Below, in pieces: positions 1-11,647 of a stretch of 64,000 nt of DNA. Below the pieces are notes generated by a model. The model made no database searches. It was not told the DNA's origin and saw nothing but the letters and a program-made list of their open reading frames with translations. The DNA is taken from assembly GCF_029227915.1 (NCBI RefSeq), contig NC_079877.1:29413851-29477850 (forward strand). Direction: 5' to 3'. The position numbers were made by a program, and so were the translations under genes. Numbering within the stretch: position 1 is the stretch's first letter; each line of letters begins with the position of its first letter. The stretch is from Hydractinia symbiolongicarpus. Lineage: Eukaryota > Cnidaria > Hydrozoa > Anthoathecata > Hydractiniidae.

Positions 1-1382
1 TTATATACATTCTTTAGTTTTTTAAATCCTCGTTTTTCTCTATGTCGAGCAACCTAACGTAGCACAGATATCACGTTGAACCTTGTCAAAACTCAATGAT
101 AAAATTATCCAAATTTCATCATACTAGAAAGCGAAAAAGAAGCACCCGCTCCTGGTTGCAAAAATTGTGGAATATTGCAGTATTGACTCCCTGGATTTAT
201 TTTCTTTGTGATAATTTACATTGCGATTTTGACAGAGATTTAGCGGTGACAAATCGGTGTGGCCTGTAATACATCTTTTTTATACCTCTTTCAGAGAAGG
301 GCTTACAACTTTCATGACCCCTGCACACTCCATATTGAGCACTCACTTTTCCTGTTAAGCATTTTATCTAAGTCTGCCCGGTTTGTCGGGCTAGAGCTGT
401 CGCACACGCTTTAAAAATATACTTTTATAAGAATATCAGTCTGGGGTTTCTTATTAGAAACAATAGGTTTACTGTTTACAATAACAAAGAAATAAGAATA
501 ACGACCAGCCTGGTTAGAATTTTTTGTTCCTATAATAAAAGGAAAAATTCAGCCTGCGTTGCAATTGAAGTTGAAACAAAAAGCGAGATGCCGATTAGCC
601 GAGCTTACTCGCTTCTAATATGTTGAGTTTTAAAAGGATTGGCTGTTTAAAGACCGGTATCTCCAGCTTCCTATGGTCTACAAGGTACCAAGAAAACGGC
701 GAACTGGCAAAAGTTTTCTAATTTCTGAGGTAATTTTACTAGAAAAATTTCTTAACAAGTTTCTTAATTTATACACAAAAGAAAATGAAATAATGCCCTA
801 GCTTTTTTTTATACATCATCTAAAATATTCGTTGGATTCTTTTTGTTATACCGGGCGATAATACCCGAACGCCATTCATAACCATTAATTAAAGGAAGGC
901 ATGTGTGAAAAAGGTTCTTATTTGAAATTTTTACATTTTTACAATAGTAAAAGTTTCCTAATTTATTGGAGGCTTTTCTCAGTTTCTTAAAAAGTGGTTT
1001 TCTTATAAAAGAACATGTAGTATCCGGGCTGCTCAAATGAACACCTAAGAAAACGTTCAAATAAACTCTGCGTAGGAGAACTGACAAAAATGTTCTGCGA
1101 ATTTTGTAAACATTGCCAAGTCGTTTACTCACTATTGTTGTACAAATTACTTCATGCTTTTTGATTTTATAATCAGGAGATGATAATGACAAACATTTTA
1201 ACCAAAATGGCAGCTCAAATGTGATATTCTTGTTATATAAACACAAAGCTGACTTTTGTTTAACTTGAACATGTAGATAAGATATATTTATACCATCTTG
1301 TTTTCAGATAAATCAATAGCTTTTTCTTGTTTATGTCATATGGAACTTAATCTTTTGAAGATTATGCTGGAAAGTTTATTGC
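1..1382. other. no gene recognised
   Basis: AT-rich sequence upstream of the NALF-like gene. A 145-codon minus-strand open frame (809-1246) has no recognisable domain and no convincing splice context, so it is not called. The promoter of the downstream gene presumably lies here but no specific site can be supported. Confidence 0.4.
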
Positions 1383-4300
1383 ATGGTGCTTTATAACCGT
1401 TTTTCAAGAAGGAAGAGAGAACTTAGTTATCAAAAAAGAAGTTACAAAAGAATACCATGTTGTATGATCTTCTTGCCTAAAAGTGCCGCTTATATTGGAT
1501 ACATTCTGGTTATATTGAGTACAATATCTCTGTTGTTTTCCACTGTAAAAGGGGACAACATTACAACCACGGCAAGCACCACCACAACAACACATAGAAC
1601 AACATATGGAGTTCAAATTTGTAATGATAGAAAAACTGACTGCTCAAATAAATATATAAATGACTCATCTATATCAAGTTTATATAAACTTTGCAGAAGC
1701 TATCCAAGCTATCCATCTAGTATTCTAAATTTAAGTCGTTTTCACATTAAAAATATGCATTTTGATTTCTGCAACAAGATTCATCCTATGTTTGCACTTA
1801 GTATTTTTTCTAATGGCAGATCAAATTTTTCGACTTGGGTTAACTGTACCTTACTAGATGTTCTGCATATTGCTGATAAACAGAGTGAACGCTATTTTGA
1901 TGATTATCACTGTATTCTCAACCGTGCTGATGACTGCAGTACTGTAAAAGATAAAACGGAATGTAAAGAATGCAAGGTATAACTTTCTATTTTTTAACCA
2001 TTTGTGTTATTTAGTTTTATTTTGTATAGCTTTGCCACAAATTTTAAATTTTTAAGATATGTCTGACTCTGGATATTTATATACATGTTGTATGCTGGAG
2101 GACAGTATGCAACCAAAACCTTTGAGTAGGCATTTTCCCTACCTATATGTAAAAAAAAAATCAAAAATGATAGCTGTTTTGTATACGTAAAAGAAAAATT
2201 AATTGGGTTTTAACATTTTTTCTCTCTTGGTGATTTACTGTATAAATATTCTTTTCAAAAAGGTAAAGAAAATCTCTGTTAGATATTTTTTGTTTTGTTG
2301 TATACATAATTGTTAAATGTATATTAAAGTTCTCAAAAAAATTCTAAACTAATATTTACCACTTATGAATAATTTACATTTTTTCCTAAAAACATAACAC
2401 CTTTTATTTAAAACAACATTTGTGATTTTTATTATATATTATAAGACACAATATAACCTTGCATATGATCTTATTTTGGCAAGATGTCTTTGACGAAGTA
2501 AAAAGATTTATCCATTAAGTATTTTGTTAAATGATATTGCCATGTATATATATACTGATCATTTAAAATATAAGTCCTAGTGCACAGTTTGTGCACTAGG
2601 ATGTAAATTGTTATAAATTGTAGGAGTAAATGGTAATAAGAACTTTTTCTGAAAGATATCTATAAACATAGGATATTCCTATTTATGCAACACTTTGCCT
2701 AAATCTAATGTGTCAGGAAGTTATATCTTACCACCAAAAAACTAAGCATTGGGTTATTATTACTATTATATTATTTACCCAGGATAGCCTCTTCAGTTCC
2801 TATTGGTACTGCTATCAACGAGGGTCCTGCGAAGGGGGTCCTAGCGCATTTAAAGCTCCCATTTGAGCTACGAAAGTCGTGGAAGCACAGCAATCGCTCA
2901 ACTAGACAACCGCCTAAGATATCAATTCTATTCTCATGCTGAGCGCTAAGCAGAAAGGATAGATTCACACTTTTATAGTCTCTGGCATGACTCGGCCGGG
3001 GTTTGAACCCAAGACCTCCCGCACTGGAAGCGAACGCTCTACCACAAGGCTATTAGTCGGTCCAATTTTTTTACAAGAGGTTTTTAGGTGTCATAGTTTA
3101 CAATAAAGTCCATTGGGCAAAAAGATTGTACAGGATCAGTGAAACTTACTGACTTAAGAAGCAATCAGGTATTATTTAAAAAGCATTAGAAATAAAGTAA
3201 AGAAAAAATCCATCGTTACAGATTATTTTACGCTGTTCATGTTTAGGTTTACTCTGAGAACTTCTTGACATTTATTTGTAGTGTGCAAAAGATATATTAT
3301 ATTTAAAATTTGTAAATTTTAAATTCCTTAAAAATTCAGTGTTGTCTTTCAACTTAGTGATTTTTTCACACAAAAAAATAAACAGACTCAAAATATAAGT
3401 TTAGAAATATGAAATTCTGTAGGTTTCTTTATTTTTTTTTGCAACATAGTCATTGGGTGAAATCTGTGTAAAATCTGGTTTGCCAATTTGTAGTTTTTCC
3501 TAAAGTTCTTCTAAAAGTGTTGTTGAACAAGTTTTTTGTTGTTAATCTCCTCTTAATTTTTTTCCCTTAAACTTTATGTCTGGTTAAATTTTAACAATGG
3601 CTAATCACAATTTGATATAACCAGCATAATAAATCAGCATAGTCACCAATAAGTTTTGAAAAAGCTGCTAAAATTCCAGTTGTCATCCTTTTTATGGATA
3701 AATTGTTTTTTCATCTTTAAGAATGTGAAGATTTCATGGAATATTAAAGAAAATAGAAACAAAATTTTTTCTCATGAAAACAATTATATAAAATGAAATA
3801 CATATGGAACTTTAAATCTTATCTTTCAAAACTAATTTTGGTTTAAGAAAAATTATCAATAGAGTTAAGGATTGCAATTCACTATTTGAAATCTGTTTTT
3901 ACAAAATTGTGATTTCTCATATTTACATCAAACCACAATCTCGCTGGTCAACAAAACACAAATAAAAGGATCTGTCTTCCAGAAAGAGTATATATAACAG
4001 TTTCATTTAAAACAATTTAGATGGACATTTTCCTGAAAAGAAAAAATAGATTTGATATTTCTAGCATAGCAGACAAGTTAAAATTTTTCCTCCTTTACTT
4101 CTATACACTTGCTAAAAGGTCAACCTGAGATTTAAATGATTTATTTCGTAGAAAAGTTATTTCTCCCGTGAATACCGTGTTTTTAGAATTATTATTAATA
4201 AAAAAAGAATAGAAACCCCTGGTATGGGGGTAACGGGATGCTTTTTCGATCTTTTGAACCAGCCCAACAAATATTATTTTTCTTTTGGTAGCCATAATAA

Positions 4301-7300
4301 GAGAATCTCTTCAATATACTTTATTGCAAAATGTTAATGATATTAGGACTGATTGCAAGATATTGTTTTTGCGAATTTCTGCTAACACACACTTGATATT
4401 ATATTATTTATTCTGTACATGGTAATTATTAGAAGACACCTCATGGGAGCATTTTAGAGTGTCAATATTTTACATTCCTGTTGAATAAGGGAGGGATATG
4501 GGTACTAAAAATAAAACATTATGTTAAAAAGTATTTTTTAATTCAGTCTTGGTAATTTTTTTTTGTTACTATTTTGTTATATATAATTGATAATTTTCTT
4601 TTTATCTTTGTTAGTTTTTTGTTGTTGTTTTTTGTTTGGTCTGTTTTTTTTGTTTGTTTTTTATTTTTTTATTTTGATGTGGAAAGAATAAATCAGCATA
4701 CAATTACTTAGTCATCAAACTTGTATCCAATCAATTTCCTAGGTAACAAATTTAATGCGTATTTTTCAAAGAAGTTTGGGATGAACCTGGAACAGCACAC
4801 TTTTTTGTAAAAATTATTTCGATAAGGATCATCAAGACTCAATTTCTCCCAAATAAGTTGACAACATGAAAGTAAAAATACAGTAGTGTAATTAATCATG
4901 TATATTTTAAAACATGGTATATATACATTTGCTTTTTTATTGGATACTAGCCTCGTTTATTCAATCAAATTTTTAACAATTATTTGTATAAATATTAGCC
5001 GATTTTTTAACAAATATTTAACACTTATTCAGGGCTTGGTATGTTAATATTTTCTAAATCATGGGGTACAAAATAAAAAGTAAAGCATTTTAAGGAATTC
5101 CCAATTTCATTTTTTAAGATTGTCTCCAGAATAAGACATGGCAAATTAAATGAGAGAAAATCCCAGTCACTGCCATAAACTCTGAAATAGCAACTTCCTC
5201 AGATTAATAGGAAAGAGTCAGAAATTTATTAAGATAGGAACCCCTAATAACAATTTTGAAAAAAATAAATTCTTTGTTTAGAAAAATTACAGAATACATT
5301 ACAGCTCCTTTTTCAGGCTAAACAAAATCAAACTGTCTTTTTGAAGGGTGGGTTTTTTTTGAGGCCTTCCTGTCAACTCCCTTCACAATTACCTTATGCT
5401 TAAATAGAATTTGAAAACACATTGAGTTTTAAAAAGGTCAACCTTTTTTAAGGTGTGTATCGATGTTGCTATAGATATGCACTGAAATGCCAAAGCTCAT
5501 AACTTGTCAAAATTGAAAAAGTAGGGCGGGAACGTAGATTTTTTTTATAAATAATGAACTATCTGTTCAACTTTGTTTTTCTAAGAATAGAAGTGTCCAC
5601 ATTGATACATATAGATTGGTACTTCCCTTAGTTGTGAATTAACAACGTGTTAACTTTATAAAGTGGAAATTTTAAATGTGTTTTTACTGCACAGATGTGT
5701 AGATGTGTAATCTTGTTAATTTGATTGTGAATTGATAACCAGCGGGGGACACCAGCAGAGGTCTTCAGCTTGAAACACTGAATTAGTTGTTTTGTTGTAC
5801 TGTTATGAAGTTTACCAAGAACTTGTATGGAAATTTTCATAAAGTCTTTAATGAAATAAAGTTTTGTAATTTATAAAAATTTGATTCAAACTTTAAAAAA
5901 AATTTCAGGCCTTGAAAACTTTGATATCAGACTAGGTAACCCTAAAATCTAAAAATTTATTTTTAGCAAAGAAAACCTTAAAAAACCTTGAAATATAAGT
6001 ATTTCTAATAACATATTTGTCTAGCTTCATATAGCAGTATTTGCAGCCTTTTTTATGTAGGAAAACTTGACCATTAAGAAATGACATTTTTAGACCTTTT
6101 TACATAATTTTTTTTGTGACTCTGTGCTTCTTTTAATCTTAAATTGAGAATATATAGGACGAATATGACGAATACAACATGAAGTTATTTCAAATCCCTT
6201 TAAAAATATACTATTAAAAATGATGATTTTGTGATTTGTCATTATAACGGATGGGTTCATCAAAAGTTCTTTAAAAAGTTGATCAACTTTACCTTATATT
6301 CTGTGTATTGGTATATTTAGGTGTAATTATATAAACATAATAATAATATAATTACCATTAAAGCATAAAGGTCAGCAACTTGTACTTAAATATAAGAGAG
6401 AACAAAGAAAAAGGACATTAATAAAATGCTTTCTTAATCGAACACGCTGCTTTTGTGCGGATATATAATGTGTATAGTTTTATAATGGGAAGCTGTAAAA
6501 ACGTCATAGATAAGCAGCCATTAAAAGTTTTGCCGAATCGAGTCGTGTCACGCAGGTTACTAAGCCGTGCTGCACTTCTCGTCATGGACTTGAAACCAAT
6601 TCTTGCATGCGTATAACATTATAAAACTGCTTTTTTAGAAAAATTTAGCTTTCTTAACGACAGCTACTATCTTAAAAAAATTTGGCAGATTCAGTTTGGC
6701 ACGGTTCTTATGAAATGACGTCACCAGCAGAGCCAGATTGTTGCGTGCTTAAAGTTTTAACTCGGTGCGGTGAAGCTTATATAATAGATCTTTGTGACAC
6801 TTCATAATCGTGGAAAAATTAACGAAACAAAGGCAGTCTTTTTTGTCGTTTTTCAGAAATGGGCAAAAGGGCCAAATGATGAATACTCTGCATGCAAAAT
6901 GCGGCAAAGTCGCTACATTTGTTCACACGTAGGCTAATGATCGATGTCGGAGCCCACGATTGTCGCGAAATTCAGGAAAAATGGCGAAGCATGTTTTTAA
7001 AGTTTTTAAAGTTTGCTCAGTTAAGAACGTAGTAAGAAAAGTTTATTTTCAATTTCTGAATAAAGTAAACTAAAATTTAGACGTTCTTAAGCGAATACGT
7101 GATATTGTGTATTACGTCATTAACGAAGACATGATAGTGCAAGCGACTACCTTGTCCTTCCGACTAAGATGCTGGTGGCTGGAGCATATAATTTGTTCGT
7201 CTGCGTTCGGTTACAACCGACTTTGATTTACTCATATCCATTGCCAAGTGGACTATAAATTTTTGCATCGAAGCTATTCTAGAATCGTCTCCTCTGGAAG

Positions 7301-9445
7301 CTTTTGTCGTTTTCCGTCTGATACCTGTGAACAGAAACTCTGGTTTACGTCCCATTGGCATTGGTAAAGTGCTACATAGCGTAGTTAGGAAGATTGTGAT
7401 GAACGTATCTAAAGATGACGTAATCAAATAAACCGAACCTTTGCAGGTTTGTGCTGGTCCAAATGCTAGCGTTGAAGCAGCAATCCATGCAATGCACGCT
7501 AGTGATGAGTCTGAAGCTGCTCTACTGATTATGTAGAAAGTGCTTTTAATTCAATTAATAGGAAAGTCATGCTGCACAACATCAAAATTGTGTCCATGAA
7601 TTGCTACGTTTATCAGGAACTGTTATTCCTGGTGTAAATGGAATGGAGATCCTTTTGAAGAAAGGCACTACTCAGGGCGATCCTACAATACAGCTTCAAA
7701 TGCTGTTGGCATTACACCTTTGTTGAAAGCACTTTTCCACTTCGTGTTGAGACGCCATAACGACATTCGTGTCGAGACGGCACAACGACATTCGTGTCGA
7801 GACATCGTAACTACATTCGTGTCGAGACGTCACAACGACATTTGTGTCGAGACGTCACAACGACATTCGTGTCATATAACTAATCGGCATAATTTTGGAA
7901 ACTTATGAAGAAATACTTTAGGATTGTTTTCTGCTAATTAAACTTGATTTGTTAAACCGATTTCCGACTGTGTTTTCATTGCAATTACTTAAAAATGTTT
8001 TAACCCTGTGTTGACATTTTTATGTTTTATTTCAAACTACTAATTGGTTAGATTTTTTAGATTTTTTCATTTTTTTAGTTATGTTAATTTTTTTTTTTTA
8101 AGCAAATATTTACACTGGGTAAAAACACTCCAACTAAAAGAAGCTGTTACAATGTGTGTCCAGCCTAAAAAATATAAATAAATTTAGTTTGGTTAAAGAT
8201 CTATATTAAAATATCAATATTCATATAAATAGTTGTGAAGACAAAAGAAAAAAGTCGCTATAAAATTTCTGACAGTCAATATGGCGTTTATTAACTGAAA
8301 AAATTAAAAAAGAAACATAAAAAAGCTTCATGGCGTACGACATCTTCAGTACATAAAATGTTTTGTGTGAGTTCTTCCTGCAAGTTGAAAGTCTTCGTGT
8401 ATGGAAATAATTCGACATCTTTGGAAATTGGAACAATCAATTTTTGCAATTTTTGATTTTTTTGCCGACATTAGCCCGTAAACATAAAAATGAGGCTGCC
8501 ATCTCTTTTGTTTTGTTATAGGAGTTATTTCTGCCTTTAAACTTTAAAAGAAGGCAGTTGTTCGAAAGTTACAAGGGGTGGGACATTTTGCCCCTCTCTT
8601 TCCTACCTGTGACGGGTCACTCGAACTCCAATTTTAATAGGGTTATGATAATAAAATGTGTACGCTACAGGAAATGTAATGATTCGTTCTTTTTCCTAAA
8701 TGTAGGAGTCATACAAAGAATGGTTATGTATTCGAGAACTTCCTTTCTGGGTGAATGGCCAGACGTTATCAATGTGTCCATCAGTTCCTGCTCGTGTTTG
8801 TTTACAGTGTCCAGCACTGGCTCCTGAGAATGGTTACGGCGGTTATTCGTCGTTCATTTGCACCGATGACGGCGGTATTGACGGCGATGATGGCGGTAAT
8901 GACTTTGTTCTTGGTCAACCTTACTGCGAGAAAAATATTTTGTTTTAATTGACTATTTTTTTTTAAATATTAAATCATCTATTAAGGGAGCAAGTTAAGA
9001 GAATGACAACACAGACGTCTATTACGCTTTGCTCCATTTCTATAGAATGATTCAAGAGCCCTGAGAACGATATTGCTAACTAGTTATTGCATGAACATCA
9101 TAGAAATTAGATTAGGTTCATCATCATTCGGAAGATAAATCTTGTTTGTTTGTTTTGTTTAGAATATGATGATGCTGAATGTTTAAAACAACCCTGCGCA
9201 TCGATAAAATGTCTAAGTGCATTATACCATCCTGTACAAAGCAACAATAACGCTAACAATGCCACCTGTGGGTAAAGACATCAAGTTGTAAGAAATTCAA
9301 GACAAGTATTCAAGCTTTTAATTACAACTTATAATTTTTTCACAGCCTGTTTATTTTTCTGTTGAGGTACGGTTCTATTTTTTCCTGCTCTTGTTGTTAT
9401 TTGGTGGACCTAAAGTTTGTTTTAAACTTGTGTATCAAATTGTAA
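1383..9445 (+). CDS. nalf: NALF/FAM155-like NALCN-channel auxiliary protein, four exons
   Basis: Exons 1383-1976, 8706-8895, 9163-9271 and 9346-9445 join in phase (0, 1, 2) to 330 residues. A hydrophobic segment near residues 31-53 (signal anchor, or a signal peptide if M28 is used) is followed by a Thr-rich linker, a Cys-rich region with several N-glycosylation sequons, and a hydrophobic tail in exon 4. Family resemblance: exon 1 has NLS, FCN and NC-(T/S)-L-DVL as in human FAM155A. Exon 2 reads SYKEWLC, then CPALAPENGYGGYSSFICT, matching the YKAWLC and CPFILPDN..YGGLSSFICT blocks. Family role: ER/plasma-membrane partner needed for folding and trafficking of the NALCN sodium-leak channel. The exon 2 donor is ambiguous: GT at 8875 or 8896, both phase 1; the latter (GTAATG) was chosen. 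Without splicing, exon 2 would read through to a stop at 8946-8948. Intron 1 is 6.7 kb and repeat-filled. Exons 3 and 4 are less certain than 1 and 2. Confidence 0.82.
2575..2601. repeat. perfect 12-bp inverted repeat with 3-base loop
   Basis: Arms TCCTAGTGCACA and TGTGCACTAGGA flank a GTT loop inside intron 1 of the NALF-like gene. It could be a repeat terminus or a structured intronic element; no function can be assigned. Confidence 0.8.
2771..3061 (-). mobile_element. tRNA-derived SINE (family 1)
   Basis: Read on the minus strand, the head has a box A-like stretch (TAGCCTTGTGGTAGAGCG) and a box B-like GGTTCAAACCC. An unrelated body follows that contains CTCTGCTTAGCG-like and CCCTTCGCAG-like blocks. 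The same head and body recur on the plus strand at 13218-13445, and body fragments recur near 40.4 and 41.1 kb. The 65-codon open frame across it is chance. Confidence 0.75.
7262..7735 (+). mobile_element. degenerate reverse-transcriptase remnant
   Basis: Plus-strand translation with stops gives blocks typical of a retroelement RT frequent in cnidarian and other invertebrate genomes: EAFVVFRLIPVNRNSGLRPI, then VCAGPNASVEAAIHAM, then AFNSINRK and finally KKGTTQGDPT (the RT GTTQGDP motif). In-frame stops at the end of the first block and after LLI, and absence of the rest of the polymerase, show that it is dead. The minus-strand 87-codon frame at 7164-7427 is its shadow. It lies in intron 1 of the NALF-like gene. 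Confidence 0.7.
7749..7873 (+). repeat. minisatellite, five 25-bp units with internal hairpin
   Basis: Five head-to-tail 25-bp units of the form GAGACGTCACAACGACATTC + GTGTC. Each unit holds CGACA-TTCG-TGTCG, a 5-bp stem closed by TTCG (units 3 and 4 each have one change), and later units also hold the GACGTC palindrome. It directly abuts the RT remnant. The 62-codon frame here is a repeat translation, not a gene. Confidence 0.85.
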
Positions 9446-11167
9446 TCACGAAATTATTTAATACGATAATTTTATGTTTTGTAGATATTTATTTCAAAAT
9501 TTTTTTTCTTGAACTTTAAAAACAAATGAACACCACAAACGCAGGGACGTTGTGAATGTGGGAAAGCCCCTCATCATAAACAAAGACTCCGTCAATGTGG
9601 GGAAGCCCCCTTTCCTTCCCGCCAAAAAAAACCAAACGCGGAAACGGTCCAGAATAAACATGGATAAGCAATTTATTGATATATTTGGTTTGCATTTTAA
9701 CCAATCTAAAGCGTTTGTTCATCGTATTTGAATTATCACGGTGTTCTTATCAAAAAAAGGTTTATCAACTCGCTATTATTGTGGTGAAATTTTCAAGAGC
9801 TTTTCTTAACTTTTTAAAAAAATTATTTGCAACCGAAATAAATTACACGAAAATAAAAATCATTTTTCTATCTCACTTTTTTTCAAAATTTTACTACTGA
9901 GTATTTTTCAAGTTCAGTTTTACTATTTCTCTTCTCGTATACGTTTGATCAGAATTCCACCGTTCTCACACGCGAAAATCGAAATTTGTGCCCGATAGAG
10001 TGTTATTCACTCGAAACTGAGTCTATTCGACATTCTATACAGAATCACTCTGATTCGATGCAAATCGTAAAATGAGCTCGCTCCGATTATGGCATCGTGT
10101 GAAAGCATCGAAACAAAATGGCTTTTAAAGTCAGCCCTCTTCTAGTTTGCCTGTAGACATTATTTTTTAAAACGATTTCTCTTCGGGTTATATCTAACCG
10201 CAACGTGTGAACACGGTTTTCGTCTCGTGTGTCAACACGGTTTTTGTCTCGTGTGCTTGTAACTATAAAGTAATTCATTGCTCTCCATCCTACTGACTTT
10301 AAACCAAAAGACTTTCATAATCGGGGTATAAATACAATTTTAAATTGCTGATGGTGAGAACACTAGGAGTTTTCTTTTTGGTGTTGATAATATAAAAAAT
10401 AAAGTGTTAAAAACATGAGAGTGAACTTCTATTTTCATCTGCAGATTGTATACAATAGAAAAATGCTTTCCAATGTTTATTTTTGTATGATTTGTACTAT
10501 TATTTCAAGTAATGATAAAAATACTTTTGTTTATATATTATATACGTAACTTTTAGTATTATTGGCCAACGTGATGTATATTTGTAGTATTCGTCAAGAA
10601 TTGTTGACTCGAGTCTTATTTCTTGATCTATTAGAAATTCCCGATCGATTCAGGTACACATTAGTCAATAACTGGGTTGCAAAGCTCCCTTTTTTCGTTT
10701 ATTCAAGAACGTTTTTCTGTCCCAACCTCTCGACAACTAATAACCTAAAAAGGAGTTGTTTTGTTATGTTTTGCTTGTAAAGTTTTACTCTGTGGACTGG
10801 CCAATTTAAAAAAAAATTTGTAGATTTTATTTAATTTCATTTCAGCAGACATCTACAACAAATTACCTAAGTCAGTTTACTTCTCTTTTGTTTTGGTGGG
10901 CATTGCGCTCCTCCCATCTTCGGTGGTAAGCAGATGACAACAGACACAGTGAAGAATGACACGTGTTTTAATTTCTAAAGACATATATCTATTATACATC
11001 TCCTTGTCCAAATAAAAAAATAAATGCAAAAAAAAATATTTAAAAAATAAAATATTGTTTAAAAGTGTGGCTAAAAAACAAACGTGCAACCTTTTTTGTT
11101 AATATAAACTAAAAGTCGTGGGTTGATTTTTATGGCTCTCAGTAATTGTGCGGGTACTGATGCATTA
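9446..11167. other. intergenic, no gene recognised
   Basis: Between the NALF-like gene and the receptor. 9950-10280 is less AT-rich and holds a short imperfect duplication (GTGTGAACACGGTTTTCGTC against GTGTCAACACGGTTTTTGTC near 10206-10250). It looks like repeat-derived DNA. Short open frames have no recognisable domains. Confidence 0.4.
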
Positions 11168-11251
11168 AACTCCTTCCCAGGAGCCTTTTTTACATTAAGA
11201 TTTTGCATTTCCCTCCCAATGTAAAAAGCAAGAGATCCTGGGAACGAGGTT
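11168..11251. mobile_element. short MITE-like inverted repeat, CCTCGTTCCCAGG family
   Basis: Left end AACTCCTTCCCAGGAGCC faces right end ATCCTGGGAACGAGGTT, with a second inverted pair inside (CTTTTTTACAT/ATGTAAAAAG). Related ends occur at 20177-20273, 20373-20423, 23381-23475, 36608-36667 and singly near 17.99 kb. This is a small non-autonomous family. Confidence 0.6.
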
Positions 11252-11647
11252 ATTGATGCACTGTGCTCTTTCAGTACTTCACCTCGATATTCAAAATTAT
11301 CAAATATTGAGCTCTACTCTGCTGGTCCAACACGTTAGATATCTTGTTTCCTTCATTCATATCTCGATGAAGAGAGCCCTACAAATTATATAAGCTCCTG
11401 TCTATGGTGGAGAGTTCACTATGTTCACTAAGTTCTGATCGAATCGCTGTAAAACTTGTGAAGACAAAAACTTTTGTGAGTGAGAAAACTTTGCAGAAGC
11501 TTTTGAGCCAGGGCGTAGAAATCCTTGGCAGTTTAAGACTACTCTATAACAGGAACCCGAAATCATTTTATACTTTTTCCACCTTAGTATTCCGATTTCC
11601 CAGTGGTAAGAAAAATTATACTGGGTCTTCTGACTATATATTTTTAC

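Noticed and set aside
809-1246. 145-codon minus-strand open frame
   Set aside because: No recognisable domain, no splice context and unremarkable composition; most likely chance in AT-rich DNA.
2985-3061. Possible functional tRNA gene (minus strand)
   Set aside because: Boxes A and B are present, but the sequence continues into a repeated SINE body and the cloverleaf arms do not pair convincingly; the same body recurs at 13.2 kb.
7749-7873. CRISPR-like array
   Set aside because: Units are contiguous with no unique spacers, and the setting is a eukaryotic intron; it is a minisatellite.
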